Position numbers and translations under genes: made by a program. The notes beneath the pieces were generated by a model that ran no database searches, was not told where the DNA came from, and saw nothing but the letters and a program-made list of their open reading frames with translations. This document shows positions 1-9,042 of a DNA stretch of 64,000 nt, piece by piece (positions within the stretch are counted from its first letter, which is position 1; the number at the start of each line of letters is the position of its first letter). Source of the stretch: Streptomyces sp. ERV7. Lineage in GTDB: Bacteria > Actinomycetota > Actinomycetes > Streptomycetales > Streptomycetaceae. The DNA is taken from assembly GCF_001653515.1 (NCBI RefSeq), contig NZ_LYOY01000029.1, forward strand, positions 992,001 to 1,056,000. Reading direction: 5' to 3'.

Positions 1-546
1 CCCGGTCGCGACGCCGTTGGTGTTGTTGTTGCGGTAGCCGGTGCCGGGGGCTATGAAGACGCCGTACGCCTTGTGGCCTGCCACGGTGACGGGTGCGGCG
101 GAGGCTTCCGCGAGGTTGTCGTACCCGCCCGCCGCAGGGCCCTGGAACCCTCCGGGCGGCGCCTGGGTGAGGTGGTTGCCGCGGCCGGACTGGTCGTAGA
201 GGACGGTGATGAGGCAGCTCGTCCCCGCGCAGAACGCGTCCTGCGCGGCGGCGTCGGCGTAGCCGCCCGCGCCGAGTGCGCCGATGTCCCGCAGGGAACC
301 GTCCGAGGCGCGCTTGACCTGATAGAGGCGGCCGCTGTACGCCGAGTACAGGGCACGGGTCGTGCTGTGCGCGGCCACGCAGGGCGTGCCGCCGGCGGCG
401 TACAGGTCACAGGGCAGCGTGCCGGCGGCCGCGGCTCTGCTGCCGGCGGACACCTGACCGCCGAGCAGAGCCGCCGCCATGGCCAGCACGAGCGCCAGCA
501 GAGCGAGCGGCCTGGTCGGCCGTAAGCGAACCGAACTCATGGACAT
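1..546 (-). CDS. GH54 alpha-L-arabinofuranosidase (AbfB-type), N-terminal part, 3' end outside window
   Basis: Secreted enzyme expected to release terminal L-arabinofuranose from arabinan or arabinoxylan. The reading frame is open from the ATG at 546 to the window edge (182 codons). A Sec signal peptide covers about residues 1-40. The mature protein begins with the GH54 hallmark PCDLYAAGGTPCVAAHSTTR and continues with YDQSGRGNHLTQAPPGG and GYRNNN, closely following fungal and Streptomyces AbfB catalytic domains. The ATG at 546 is preferred over 540 because AGGAG lies 7 bases upstream. Known family members are about 480-500 residues with a C-terminal AbfB sugar-binding domain, which would lie outside the window. 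The family call is confident; substrate details are inferred. Confidence 0.85.
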   Translation of the reverse strand, partial: MSMSSVRLRPTRPLALLALVLAMAAALLGGQVSAGSRAAAAGTLPCDLYAAGGTPCVAAHSTTRALYSAYSGRLYQVKRASDGSLRDIGALGAGGYADAAAQDAFCAGTSCLITVLYDQSGRGNHLTQAPPGGFQGPAAGGYDNLAEASAAPVTVAGHKAYGVFIAPGTGYRNNNTNGVATG

Positions 547-799
547 AAGTGGTCTCCTGGGGGTGAGTGAGGACGACGGCGCCCCACCGCCGACGGTGGG
601 CGAGCCCTGAATGGGCATGCTCATGACATCAGGGTGTTCGGAGTTTCGAACAGCGATCGCAATGCCGGACGTGCTTGATGATAGGAAAATCCCCAAGGCT
701 GTCAACACCTCGCCTGCGTAGTCCTCAGGGGGCCTTCGCCGGTCGTCGTTCAGGGTGTGCAGAGGGTGGGTCGTGGCGCGGTGGACATGTCGTCGGCGA

Positions 800-868
800 T
801 GAAGAAGCTGGGGTCCAGTCCACCTCGCCCCGGGCCCCGAGTTGGTCCAGCACCGCCCGGTGCAGCCG
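800..868 (-). pseudogene. IS5-like transposase scrap
   Basis: On the minus strand 865-815 reads LHRAVLDQLGARGEVDW, a block I recognise from DDE transposases of the IS5 group in Streptomyces; the frame degrades straight afterwards. No terminal inverted repeats or flanking duplication are visible. The rest of 547-892, between the arabinofuranosidase start and the DinB gene, shows no convincing gene. Short match, so the call is tentative. Confidence 0.35.
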
Positions 869-892
869 ACATCAAGTCACGTGAGACAACCT

Positions 893-1477
893 CTACGCCT
901 TGATTGATGCGGCCGACCTGGCGGCCTGCTCGATCTTCGCGCGGTGGGCTGCACGGGCTTCCTCGTCGATCTGCTGCTCGTGTTCGGCGCGCAACCCGGT
1001 CCGGCCGTCGAGGCCCTCGCGCAGGATATCGGCGTGCCCGGCATGCCGGATGGACTCGCCGAGGACGTGGACCATGATGGCGAACAGGTTGGTGTCGGCA
1101 TGAGGTTCCGGCCACCACGGCACGTGCCCGGGGGCGTCGAGGGGAAGCTCGTTGATCGTCGCGTCCGAGTGTTCCCACGTGCGCCGGTAGAACCCGATGA
1201 TCTGATCGCGGGTCTCGTCCTCGGTCGCCCACAGATCGCTGCCGTTGGAGTCCTGCCACCGGGGCAGTGGTTCCGGGGAAGGGCGGTCGAAGACCTCGCC
1301 GAAGTACCTGGCCTCGACGGTGGCCACGTGCTTGACCAGGCCGAGGAGGTTGGTCCCGGTAGCGGTCAAAGGTCGGCGGGCGTCGTATGCGGACAAGCCG
1401 TCGAGTTTCCAGAGCAGCGCCTTACGGTCCCGCCGCAGTCTCCCGTGCAGGTTGTCTTTCGCGAATTCCTCGATCAT
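893..1477 (-). CDS. DinB/DUF664 family protein
   Basis: A 194-residue protein of the DinB-like four-helix fold (DUF664 group), typically a metal-binding cytosolic protein related to mycothiol/bacillithiol S-transferases. The N-terminus with ALLWKLDGLSAYDARRPLT and TGTNLLGLVKHVATVE is characteristic; the histidines of GLVKHVATVE and ESIRHAGHADILRE are the likely metal triad. The ATG at 1477 is chosen because family members begin at this point; a GTG 18 bases upstream would add six residues. Stands alone. The exact substrate cannot be deduced. Confidence 0.8.
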   Translation of the reverse strand: MIEEFAKDNLHGRLRRDRKALLWKLDGLSAYDARRPLTATGTNLLGLVKHVATVEARYFGEVFDRPSPEPLPRWQDSNGSDLWATEDETRDQIIGFYRRTWEHSDATINELPLDAPGHVPWWPEPHADTNLFAIMVHVLGESIRHAGHADILREGLDGRTGLRAEHEQQIDEEARAAHRAKIEQAARSAASIKA

Positions 1478-1634
1478 GCGGCATGAGCCTGCCACGGGCT
1501 GCTCGTGGTCTCAAGATCCGTTACGTGGTCCGCCACAACCGGCGAAGCCGAAGGTTGGCCATGACCGCCACCCTGACCTGCTACGAGAACCTCGCGAAAC
1601 CCGCCACGTGAGGCACCCTCCAAGGTGACCGCTG

Positions 1635-2132
1635 TCAGTCCGACATGGGGCTCGCGATGCGTTCGATGCGCGGCTGGGCGAGTCCGGCGTAGTCCGCGCC
1701 GGAGATGGCCAGCGAGCGGTCAAGGCGGGCTGCGTTGAAGTAGAGGCAGGGCTGGGCGGTGACGTCCGGGTCTGCTATGAGTTCAAGTTCGGGGTCGAAG
1801 GTGAAGGGCAGCACGGTGCCGGGTACGGCGTGGGCCAGACGTTCGGCCGTGGCTGCGTCACAGAAGCCGACGTAGCGGGCCGCGAACAGCGTGCGGATGG
1901 CGTTGAGGTCCACCCGCCGGTCACCGGGGACGACCGCGAGCACATAGCGGGTGACTCGCCGGTCGATCTTGACGATCAGGACGAGGCACTTCGCTGCTTC
2001 CGACACCGGGTGTCCGCGCAGTGCGCTGACCGTCTCGGTGGTGCCCTCCGGTTCGTGGTCGATGAGCTTGTACCCGGTTGCCGTGCTGTCGAGCAGGTTG
2101 ATCAGACGCTGGTAGGTGCCGTTGTCCGGCAT
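1635..2132 (-). CDS. YbaK/EbsC-type aminoacyl-tRNA deacylase-like protein
   Basis: A 165-residue single-domain YbaK-type protein. The family hydrolyses mischarged aminoacyl-tRNAs (for example Cys-tRNA-Pro) as free-standing editing domains. The KCLVLIVK segment carries the conserved lysine of the fold, and the C-terminal TFDPELELIADPDV... half matches the family layout. The ATG at 2132 has GAGGAG 7 bases upstream. It overlaps the 3' end of the upstream EamA transporter gene by 31 bases in another frame, so translation is probably coupled. Which tRNA it edits is not visible from sequence. Confidence 0.8.
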   Translation of the reverse strand: MPDNGTYQRLINLLDSTATGYKLIDHEPEGTTETVSALRGHPVSEAAKCLVLIVKIDRRVTRYVLAVVPGDRRVDLNAIRTLFAARYVGFCDAATAERLAHAVPGTVLPFTFDPELELIADPDVTAQPCLYFNAARLDRSLAISGADYAGLAQPRIERIASPMSD

Positions 2133-3025
2133 GGGGACTCCTCTTTGTCGGTGGTTCGGTGGGTGCGTTCGATGCTCTGTCCCCAGTACGTTCCGGTGAC
2201 CATGAGCGCCGCCCCGAGGGCAGCGAGGGCGGTGACCTTTTCCCCGCCGAGGCTGATGCCGACCGCGACGGCCCAGACCGGTTCGGTGCCCAGGAGCAGA
2301 CTGGCCCGGCTCGCGGAGCTGTTCTGTACCGCCCACGTCTGGGCGAGGAAGGCGAACACGCTGCAGAACAGGGCCAGATAGACGAGCTGGCCCCAGACCG
2401 CGGCATCGACCTGCGTCAGCGTCGGCAGGCCGCTGGAAGCCGGCACGACGAACAGCGCCGAGCCGAGAACCGTCTGGACGGCCGTGAGCTGCAACGGCCG
2501 GACGGCGCGGCCCTTCGTCAGGCGCCCCACGAGCGCGACATGTACGGCGCGCACCACCGCGGCGGCGAGCATCAGCAGGTCGCCGATGCGGGGCGTGTGG
2601 AAGCCGCTGCCGGACATGAGCAGGGTGACGGCCAGCAGGCATACGCCAGTGGCGGCGAAGAAGCGCGGGGGCAGTGGGCCGTTGCCCGCCGTGCGGTCCA
2701 GCAGTGGGGTGAGCACGATGGTGAGGCTGATGATCAGGCCGGCGTTGGCCGCGCTGGTGTGCGCGACGCCGTACGTCTCGAGCACCAGGACAGCAGCCTG
2801 GGTGACCCCCAGGAAGGACCCGATACGCACCTCGTCTCGCGTGTAGCGCCCCTCTTGCCGGAGGGCGACGAGGGCGAGGCAGGCGATCCCGGAGATCGCA
2901 TACCGCGCGAACAGCACCACCAGGACGGGCAGGGCGTAGGTGGCTGTCTTCGCGGCCAGGTAGCTGGAGCCCCAGACGATGGCGACAAGCAGAAGCACTG
3001 CGTCAGTGCGGCGGGTGTGGAACAC
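2102..3025 (-). CDS. EamA/DMT-family membrane transporter
   Basis: A 307-residue drug/metabolite-transporter protein with about ten hydrophobic helices in two EamA repeats; the first repeat starts with AVLLLVAIVWGSSYLAAKTA, typical of the family. Members export amino acids or metabolites; the substrate here is unknown. The GTG at 3025 is chosen because upstream starts would run into the divergent LysR gene; its ribosome site is poor (a G-run only). The YbaK-type gene overlaps its end, and the divergent LysR regulator is the obvious candidate controller of this two-gene unit. Confidence 0.78.
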   Translation of the reverse strand: MFHTRRTDAVLLLVAIVWGSSYLAAKTATYALPVLVVLFARYAISGIACLALVALRQEGRYTRDEVRIGSFLGVTQAAVLVLETYGVAHTSAANAGLIISLTIVLTPLLDRTAGNGPLPPRFFAATGVCLLAVTLLMSGSGFHTPRIGDLLMLAAAVVRAVHVALVGRLTKGRAVRPLQLTAVQTVLGSALFVVPASSGLPTLTQVDAAVWGQLVYLALFCSVFAFLAQTWAVQNSSASRASLLLGTEPVWAVAVGISLGGEKVTALAALGAALMVTGTYWGQSIERTHRTTDKEESPCRTTAPTSV

Positions 3026-3106
3026 CCCCCCTACGCTGCATTGCTTCCACTCTGAAGCCAAGGGTGATGCTCTTAAGGGATCTTGAAGAATCACTACACT
3101 GAGGGG
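3026..3106. promoter_or_regulatory. Divergent EamA/LysR promoter region; LysR mRNA probably leaderless
   Basis: An 81-base gap separates the divergent genes. TACACT at 3095-3100 is a good -10 box on the plus strand, and a transcript starting about 7 bases later would begin at the LysR GTG (3107), implying a leaderless mRNA. The gap is the expected place for LysR operator sites, although no clear T-N11-A palindrome was picked out. Confidence 0.45.
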
Positions 3107-4054
3107 GTGAATGAACGACAGTTGCAGATCTTGCGAGAGCTCGGCGAGCTGGGAAGCGTCACCGCGACCGCCGAGGCGCTGTTGATGACCCCGTCGGCGG
3201 TCTCCCAGCAGCTACGACTGCTGCAACGCTCCATCCCCGTCCCGCTCACCGAACGCGATGGACGGCGGCTGGTGCTCACGGACGCCGGGAACGCCCTCGC
3301 GGGCGCGGCCATCGAGGTGGAGACCGCGCTGGCCAGGGCACGGCACACCATCGAGGAGTTCATCGACCGGCCGGACTTGGGTGTGTCGGTGGCGGCTTTC
3401 CACAGCGCGGCCTCCGCGTTCTTCCCACTGCTCCTGCGTGGCCGGACCGGCCCCGGGCGCCCGCAGCTCTCGCTCGCCGACGAGGACGTCGCGCAGGACC
3501 ACTTCCCGCGACTGACCCGGGACTACGATCTCGTACTCGCCCACCGTCTCGACCAGGCGCCACCCTGGCCGGCTTCGGTCACCGCCGGCACACTGCTGCG
3601 CGAACCCCTCGACATCGCCCTGCCGGCCGACCACCCCCTTGCCGCCAAGCGACGCCTCACCGCGCGAGACGTCGCCGATCAACCATGGATCACCGTTCAC
3701 GACGGCTTCCCCCTGATGGCGACCATCGAGGCCATCGCGACCGCCGCGAACCGGCGGCTCAACATCGTCCATCGCATCAACGAATTCGCGGTGGTCGCCG
3801 AAGCGGTAGCCGCCGGAGGCGGCCTGGCTCTGATGCCACGTTGGACCACTCGTCCGCACCCGGCCCTGGTTTTCAGACCGCTCAGCGGCGTGCACACCCG
3901 ACGCCATATCGATGTGCTCCACCGTCCCGAACGTTCCGCACGGCGAGCCGTACGGACGGTGCTCAGCGAACTCCACGAGGCAGCCGCAACGATCCAGAAC
4001 CGAGACGCCAACGCGGGTTCCGGTCCGAAAGCGGCGCTCCCCGGCGAAGCCTGA
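3107..4054 (+). CDS. LysR-family transcriptional regulator
   Basis: A 315-residue LysR-type regulator. Residues 1-60 form the winged helix-turn-helix (RQLQILRELGELGSVTATAE, then PSAVSQQLRLLQRS), followed by a periplasmic-binding-like effector domain ending in a LYSR substrate fold. The GTG at 3107 matches the family N-terminus, about four residues before the HTH. It is divergent from the EamA/YbaK pair, an arrangement usual for LysR regulators that control an exporter in response to its substrate (inference). The C-terminal tail is longer than average and glycine/alanine-rich. Confidence 0.85.
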   Translation: MNERQLQILRELGELGSVTATAEALLMTPSAVSQQLRLLQRSIPVPLTERDGRRLVLTDAGNALAGAAIEVETALARARHTIEEFIDRPDLGVSVAAFHSAASAFFPLLLRGRTGPGRPQLSLADEDVAQDHFPRLTRDYDLVLAHRLDQAPPWPASVTAGTLLREPLDIALPADHPLAAKRRLTARDVADQPWITVHDGFPLMATIEAIATAANRRLNIVHRINEFAVVAEAVAAGGGLALMPRWTTRPHPALVFRPLSGVHTRRHIDVLHRPERSARRAVRTVLSELHEAAATIQNRDANAGSGPKAALPGEA

Positions 4055-4099
4055 GCGACGACGTGGCGTCTGATATCCGGTCTCGAGTTGCTGCGCCGG

Positions 4100-4120
4100 T
4101 CGCTGTATACAGTGTGCGCC
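4100..4120 (+). promoter_or_regulatory. Promoter with TGTATACA palindrome before phospholipase-D-like gene
   Basis: The perfect palindrome CTGTATACAG lies at 4103-4112 and overlaps a -10-like TACAGT (4108-4113). The ATG at 4121 is 7 bases beyond that box, so the transcript may be leaderless. A palindrome over the -10 box is a classic repressor position (GntR-like or similar). The cognate regulator is not identifiable. Confidence 0.4.
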
Positions 4121-5437
4121 ATGAAGAAGACCCGATCTCTGCTCGTCCTGGCGCTGGGCGTATCCCCGCTGTTCGCGGCCGCTCCCGCCCCCGCTGTTGC
4201 CGGTCCGGCGCCGCTCCTCACCACCGGCGCGGTGTTCAACAACCCGACGGGGGACACGGCCGCCCAGGACGCGGTGTTCGGTCACATAGCCCGGCTCGTC
4301 GACGGGGCCCAGCAGGGCTCGGACATCAAGATGTCGATGTACGTGCTCGGCTCGGACTACCTCGCGGCCCGGCTGACCGCGGCGCATCAGCGCGGTGTGA
4401 ACGTCCAGGTCGTCCTGGACCACGAGAGCCTGCTGCACTGGGCGGGCAAGGTCACGTATCCGAAGCTCGTCGAGGGCCTCAAGCCCGCGACGGGGTCCGG
4501 CACTTCATGGGTGCGGGTCTGCGCGGAGAACCAGGCATGCCTGGCCAAGGACCCGAACCCAGGCGACTCCTTCCACGGTGTCAACCACAACAAGTTCGTG
4601 CTCTTCTCCCGCACCACCGGCAGCAGCACGGGTACGGTCCCGGTCGACGACGTGGTCGTACAGACGTCCGCCAACCAGACCCCGTGGGACCGCCAGCACG
4701 CCTTCAACGACGCGCTGACCGTGGCGGGCAACACCGCGCTGTACGCCGCCTACACCGGCTACTTTAACGACCTCGCCTCCGCCCAGGCCGGGACGAAGGC
4801 GCAGGTCGCGGACTACCCGACGGAGTATCCGGCGGGCAACGCGAAGGCGTACTTCTTCCCCCGGGCCGCCTCCGACCCGATCCTCAACATCCTCAACACC
4901 GTCGACAACCCGGTGAGCGGGCAGGCCGCCTGCAACGGGAACTCCGCGGGCCACGGCACCGAGGACGGCCGCACCGTCGTCCGGGTCGCGATGCACCAGA
5001 TCACCCGGCCCGAGGTCGCCAAGAAGCTGTGGGAGCTCGACGACGCGGGCTGCTATGTCGACATCGTCTACCGGTACCTCGACGTCCAAGGGGCCGGTAC
5101 GGTGATCGCCGACCAGTTGTCCAAGCCGACCAGGTTCGGCGGAATCGCCCTGCACCGCCTGGATGACGCGGACGACGGCGACGGCAACCCGGCGACGAAC
5201 AACGCCATGGCCACGCACTCCAAGTACCTTCTGATCGACGGGACATACCTCGGCAAGGCCGACCAGAAGATCGTCTTTACCGGCAGCCACCCGTACACGA
5301 AGAGCGCGTTGACGACGAACGACGAGGCGCTGCTGAAGTACGACGACGCGGCGGTGCACGACGCCTACCGCGAGAACTTCCGCGCCCAGCGCGCGCTGGC
5401 CGACCAGCAGATGGCCCGCGTCGGATCGACCGGCTGA
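4121..5437 (+). CDS. Secreted phospholipase-D-like protein
   Basis: A 438-residue exported protein with an N-terminal signal peptide ([16 protein letters not shown], cleavage after an Ala-rich stretch near residue 28). Two PLD-type motifs are present: HNKFVLFS near residue 155, where the usual Asp of HxKxxxxD is Ser, and a complete HSKYLLID near residue 365. The fold pairs two such motifs at one active site and cleaves phosphodiester bonds of phospholipids or nucleic acids. It is therefore a probable extracellular PLD-superfamily enzyme; the imperfect first motif leaves activity uncertain, though this variant is common in Streptomyces relatives. Start chosen at 4121 for the signal peptide. 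Confidence 0.8.
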   Translation: MKKTRSLLVLALGVSPLFAAAPAPAVAGPAPLLTTGAVFNNPTGDTAAQDAVFGHIARLVDGAQQGSDIKMSMYVLGSDYLAARLTAAHQRGVNVQVVLDHESLLHWAGKVTYPKLVEGLKPATGSGTSWVRVCAENQACLAKDPNPGDSFHGVNHNKFVLFSRTTGSSTGTVPVDDVVVQTSANQTPWDRQHAFNDALTVAGNTALYAAYTGYFNDLASAQAGTKAQVADYPTEYPAGNAKAYFFPRAASDPILNILNTVDNPVSGQAACNGNSAGHGTEDGRTVVRVAMHQITRPEVAKKLWELDDAGCYVDIVYRYLDVQGAGTVIADQLSKPTRFGGIALHRLDDADDGDGNPATNNAMATHSKYLLIDGTYLGKADQKIVFTGSHPYTKSALTTNDEALLKYDDAAVHDAYRENFRAQRALADQQMARVGSTG

Positions 5438-5777
5438 AAGATCCCCCAGCTGCGAACTCCAGCGATGGGCGGGCGTGATTGACCCTGCGGGGTTGCTCAT
5501 GCCCGCCCGTCACTCGGTGCGCCAACATCGGTTGGTGGCAGATCGCGAGGAATCCGAGGCCGGGACTGCGGGGGCGCCCGAGGAGCCGTCGGCGCGGGCC
5601 CGGATGGTGCAGCAACTACTGATGGCTCGGCAGTTGATCACGATCGCAGCAGGATGCCGGTGCGGAGGAGGCGAGGGGCCTCGGCCGGGTAGCCGGAAGT
5701 GCTGCATCGCGAGTCCGCCGGCATGGTGCGGATCACTGTCCGGGAGCTTCGGGTTGGTCATGCGCGATCATGGCCGG
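5438..5777. other. Intergenic stretch without a supported gene
   Basis: About 340 bases between the PLD-like gene and the ComB-like gene. Short open frames exist on both strands but show no family resemblance, no ribosome site and scattered codon use. Possibly a decayed insertion; nothing definite is seen. Confidence 0.4.
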
Positions 5778-6479
5778 ATGGACGCTCAATTCCTCGGCAT
5801 CGCTGAGATGGTCGAAACCCCGTCCGTGGCGGTCGTGGTCGACGTCATGCGTGCTTTTACGGTGGCCGGCTGGGCCTTCGCCCAGGGGGCGGGCAAAATC
5901 GTGCTTGCCGAGTCGCTGGACGAAGCCCTCGCGCTGAAGGCTCTGCACCCGGATTGGGTGGCGCTCAAGGACGGTCCGCCCGCGCCTGGGTTCGACGCCG
6001 TGAACTCGCCGGGCCTGCTGCGGTCTGTTGACCTTGGCGGACGGACCGTTGTGCAGAAGACCACGGCGGGGACGGTCGGCGCCCTCGCGGTGAAGGAGGC
6101 GTCGCTGGTGCTGTGCGCCGGCTTCGTGGTGGCGGAGGCGACGGCACGGCTCCTGCGGACACGCGGGTGTCAGAGTGTCACGTTCGTGGTCACTGGCGAA
6201 GACGGGCAGGCCGACGAAGATCTGGCGTGCGCTCAGTACATCGCTCGGAGGGTCACCGAGGCTGGGACGGACGCTGTTGAGTTCCTCCGCCGCGCCGGCG
6301 AGTCGCGCGCCGCCGCCGAACTGGCGGAGGGTGTGCGTCAAGGAGTCCATCCCGACGACATAGCACTCTGTCTTGAGCTCGACCGATTTCCGTTTGCCAT
6401 GGTGGCGACGCTGGAGGACTCGCTCATGGTCCTCCGCCCGTGCGCTGTGCCTTCGCTGACCGACGAGGGTGCGATCTGA
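5778..6479 (+). CDS. ComB-like 2-phosphosulfolactate phosphatase family protein
   Basis: A 233-residue member of the ComB family, named after the coenzyme M pathway enzyme that dephosphorylates 2-phosphosulfolactate. Seen in the sequence: [19 protein letters not shown] (the family's DxxRAxT-like core), [13 protein letters not shown] and [19 protein letters not shown]. Streptomyces do not make coenzyme M, so the true substrate is probably another small phosphate ester. The ATG at 5778 begins right at the family N-terminus; longer frames upstream have no conserved sequence. Followed by a strong hairpin. Confidence 0.72.
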   Translation: MDAQFLGIAEMVETPSVAVVVDVMRAFTVAGWAFAQGAGKIVLAESLDEALALKALHPDWVALKDGPPAPGFDAVNSPGLLRSVDLGGRTVVQKTTAGTVGALAVKEASLVLCAGFVVAEATARLLRTRGCQSVTFVVTGEDGQADEDLACAQYIARRVTEAGTDAVEFLRRAGESRAAAELAEGVRQGVHPDDIALCLELDRFPFAMVATLEDSLMVLRPCAVPSLTDEGAI

Positions 6480-6543
6480 TCGCAGGTGAGGTCCGACTCT
6501 CGCTGTGCGAGAGCCAGTCCACCGGGTCCGCTCAGCCCACCTG

Positions 6544-6580
6544 CCGGCCGGTGCTTCCGTAGGGCGGCGGCACCGGCCGG
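6544..6580. terminator. Hairpin between convergent genes
   Basis: Perfect 11-base inverted repeat CCGGCCGGTGC / GCACCGGCCGG with a 15-base loop, placed between the ComB-like gene (plus) and the darcynin fragment (minus). Likely bidirectional terminator; no long T-run. Confidence 0.6.
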
Positions 6581-6591
6581 TCAGGGGAGTG

Positions 6592-6786
6592 TCACGTGGC
6601 GAGGGTGGCCAACGGCTCCAGCTCGGAGAAGCGGGAGCGGACTCCGCGGGTACGGGTCTCGATCACCGGGACGACTTGGATGGTGAAGGCATGGACGCGT
6701 TCGGCCACGGTCATCGCCAGCCACTCGGGCGTCGTCTTGACCAGCATGAACGCGGTGACCGGCGGTTCGGTTCGGTCAGTGGGCAT
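6592..6786 (-). pseudogene. Truncated darcynin-family protein
   Basis: A 64-codon frame whose first 50 residues ([20 protein letters not shown], then [13 protein letters not shown]) match the N-terminus of darcynin-like proteins, which are about 105-115 residues. After SRF the sequence diverges and stops, so the C-terminal half is missing. It overlaps the end of the NmrA-like gene by 11 bases, suggesting a former two-gene operon. Function of the family is unknown. Confidence 0.55.
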
Positions 6787-7650
6787 CGACGGCCGCCGGG
6801 GCGGCGAGGACGGCGGGCTTGAGGGTCTGGGCGCACCACTGGGCGAATCCGGTGGCCGGGCCCGCCTGCGGCGCGCGGTCGACGCCCGAGTCCAGGCCCT
6901 GGTCCTTGGCGCGCTTCATGTCGACCATGCCCTCGACGAATGACTCGTTGAGGCCGTAGCCGAGCAGGGTGGAGCGCATCTCGTCGAGCGGCTGGCGCTG
7001 GTAGCGGACCGGCCGGCCCAGGACCTCGGTCATGATGCGGGCCAGGTCGTCGGGAGAGAGGTCCTGCGGGCCGAGCACGGGAACACTGCCGATACCGGTC
7101 CAGGAGCGGTCCAGCAGCAGCCCGGCCGCCGCCTGGGCGATGTCGGCGACGGCCACCAACGGGGCGGGACGGTCCGCGGCGACGGTGTCGGTGAAGACGC
7201 CGTGCTCGCGAATCGAGTCGGCCTCCTCCAGCAGGTTTTCGAAGAAGGACGGGTTGGCCAGTGCGCGGAAGGCGACGCCGGAGTCGGCGATCAGGTCGTC
7301 CATGGCCAGGGAAGCGGTGACCAGCCCGGCCCGGGCGGCCTGCGGGGTGCCGCGTCCGAGCGCCGAGACGCCGACGACATGGCCGACGCCGTGGGCGGCG
7401 AACGCCCGTGCAGCCGGGCGCGTAAAGCCGCTGTAGGCCTCGTCGGGCGTGACCGAGCCGTCCGGCGGAACCAGCCAGAAAACGGCGTCGGCCCCGGTGA
7501 AGGCGCGATCGAGGGTAGCGGTGTCGCCGTGGGAGCCGGTGACCACCTCGACCCGTCCGCGTACGGCCTCGGGGAGCCGTGCAGGGTCGCGGACCACGAC
7601 GCGTACCTCCTCTCCGCGTGCGGGCGCGGCCTCGACCAGCAGCGACAGCA
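6776..7650 (-). pseudogene. NmrA-like NAD(P)-binding protein, 5' end lost
   Basis: From about 7650 down to the stop at 6776 the frame encodes the body of an NmrA/SDR-type oxidoreductase: GEEVRVVVRDPARLPE, ADAVFWLVPPDG, GVGHVVGVSALGRG, SFFENLLEEADSIREHG. The essential N-terminal Rossmann start (VTGATGxxG followed by the first strand) is absent. Upstream of 7650 the frame runs through sequence that is LysR-like on the other strand, so a rearrangement has replaced the 5' end. A translation start inside the remnant is possible but would lack the dinucleotide-binding loop. Likely inactive. Confidence 0.65.
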
Positions 7651-7775
7651 GCGATCCGCTCCTGGTACGGGCCGGACAGGCGATGGTGCCCACACCCCGC
7701 GCCGAGGCGCTGCGGGACGAAGCAGCCGGGGTGGTGCGCCAGTTGGAGGCGCTTCGGGCTGGCCCGACGCCGGGC
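7651..7775 (+). pseudogene. LysR regulator fragment
   Basis: Plus-strand codons from 7653 read DPLLVRAGQAMVPTPRAEAL and RDEAAGVVRQLEAL, the typical end of a LysR DNA-binding domain and linker helix. The helix-turn-helix before it and the effector domain after it are missing. It abuts the truncated NmrA-like gene head to head, marking a rearrangement junction near 7650. Confidence 0.5.
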
Positions 7776-8258
7776 GCCGGGCGTCTCGCTGCGGGTGCGA
7801 CGACGGCACCCTCGGCCACCGTCCAGCGAGCCGTCGCGAAGGAGGTGGAACAGCCGGTGACGGACCCGACCGGTCCCGGTCCGCACACTTCACCGCTCTC
7901 CGTCGCACAGCGCGACGCGGGCGCCACCTCCGATGCTGAGCTGGTGCGGCGTGAGCGCGAATGACGAGGATTCCAACAGGGCGGTCCCGGGATGCAAGGA
8001 CAGCCTTACGGTGTCTCCCAAGGACCGGGTGAAGGCGGTCTTCGACTGGATCGACCACTCTGTTGCCCTCACACATGACTCCTATGCGCGCGACAAGGCG
8101 CTGCTTCGCGGGTACGGGTCGGACTCGGCATCGGACTCGGACTGAGCTGAGCCGACGCCTCGGCGCCGTATCCCGCCCACCGCGGATCACCGGTGTGCGT
8201 CGATGACCTGCGGCGGGCGGGGCCGTACATCTGGTCCGTACCGGCCGACCACTCCTGA
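7776..8258. other. Degraded intergenic region
   Basis: About 480 bases after the LysR scrap with no confident gene. A 70-codon plus-strand frame (7933-8145) ends in a Ser/Asp-rich tail and includes DRVKAVFDWIDHSVALTHDS, but has no ribosome site or known relatives. It may be the 3' remnant of a larger gene. Confidence 0.35.
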
Positions 8259-8732
8259 CTAGGCGAACTGGCCGGGCTGGTAGTCGCCGGCGGGCATGCG
8301 GACCATGACGTTGATGCGGTTGAAGGCGTTGATGAGCGCGATGGCGGACACCAGGGCGCCGAGCTGGTCCTCGTCGTAGTGCTTGGCCGCGTTCGCCCAG
8401 ACCTCGTCCGTGACGCCACCGGCCGCGTCGGCGACGCGGGTGCCCTCTTCCGCGAGCTCCAGGGCGGCGCGCTCGGCGTCGGTGAACACGGTGGCCTCGC
8501 GCCAGGCGGCGACCAGGTTGAGGCGCGTCTGGGTCTCCCCGGCGTGCAGGGCGTCCTTGGTGTGCATGTCAGTGCAGAAACCACAGCCGTTGATCTGGCT
8601 GACGCGGAGCTTCACCAGCTCCTGCGTCGCCGACGGCAGTGTCGAGTCCGCGAGCACCTTCCCGGCGGAGACGAGGTGCTTGCCGACCTTGGCGGCGACC
8701 GGGTTGGCGAAGAGGTTGAGGCGGGCGTCCAT
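8259..8732 (-). CDS. Carboxymuconolactone decarboxylase (AhpD-like) family protein
   Basis: A 157-residue all-helical AhpD-like protein. The CxxC redox motif is visible in INGCGFCTDMHTKDAL, including the downstream His that completes the AhpD-type centre. Such proteins act as peroxidase-associated thiol reductases or as related alkylhydroperoxidase-like enzymes. The ATG at 8732 has AAGGAG 6 bases upstream; a longer frame adds only 11 non-conserved residues. It is a single gene, without an adjacent ahpC or regulator. Confidence 0.85.
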   Translation of the reverse strand: MDARLNLFANPVAAKVGKHLVSAGKVLADSTLPSATQELVKLRVSQINGCGFCTDMHTKDALHAGETQTRLNLVAAWREATVFTDAERAALELAEEGTRVADAAGGVTDEVWANAAKHYDEDQLGALVSAIALINAFNRINVMVRMPAGDYQPGQFA

Positions 8733-8949
8733 CGTGTACTCCTTGTTGCTGTTGTTCGCTGACACCTCTACGACAATCGGGACCGGCGTTCTGTGACACC
8801 CCAGAATGTGACCTGCGTCTCGCGGCTCCCTGGCACGTCGACGGTTCGGTCAGGGGAGCCTCCGCCCCTGGCCGGGCCAGGGGACGGGACATCACATCCG
8901 CCCCCAGTCCATCAGCCAGGAGGTGGTGAAGACCCCCATGTACGCATGC

Positions 8950-8979
8950 CCGCCCCGGAGCTGAGACAGGCCGGGGCGG
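8950..8979 (+). terminator. Hairpin followed by pyrimidine tract
   Basis: CCGCCCCGG / CCGGGGCGG with a 12-base loop, followed by CCTTCTTCC. Just upstream a short frame ends ...KTPMYACPPRS then stop at about 8961, so this may terminate a remnant gene or act as an attenuator ahead of ltrA. Confidence 0.45.
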
Positions 8980-9042
8980 CCTTCTTCCGCTGGGCTAATG
9001 TGTCGGCCGCACATTGGAACGACATGCCTGCTGGGGGAATGT

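Noticed and set aside
1496..1620. Plus-strand tail ...LKIRYVVRHNRRSRRLAMTATL as a second transposase remnant
   Set aside because: No match I can name, no ribosome site, and it overlaps the upstream region of the DinB gene; too weak to annotate.
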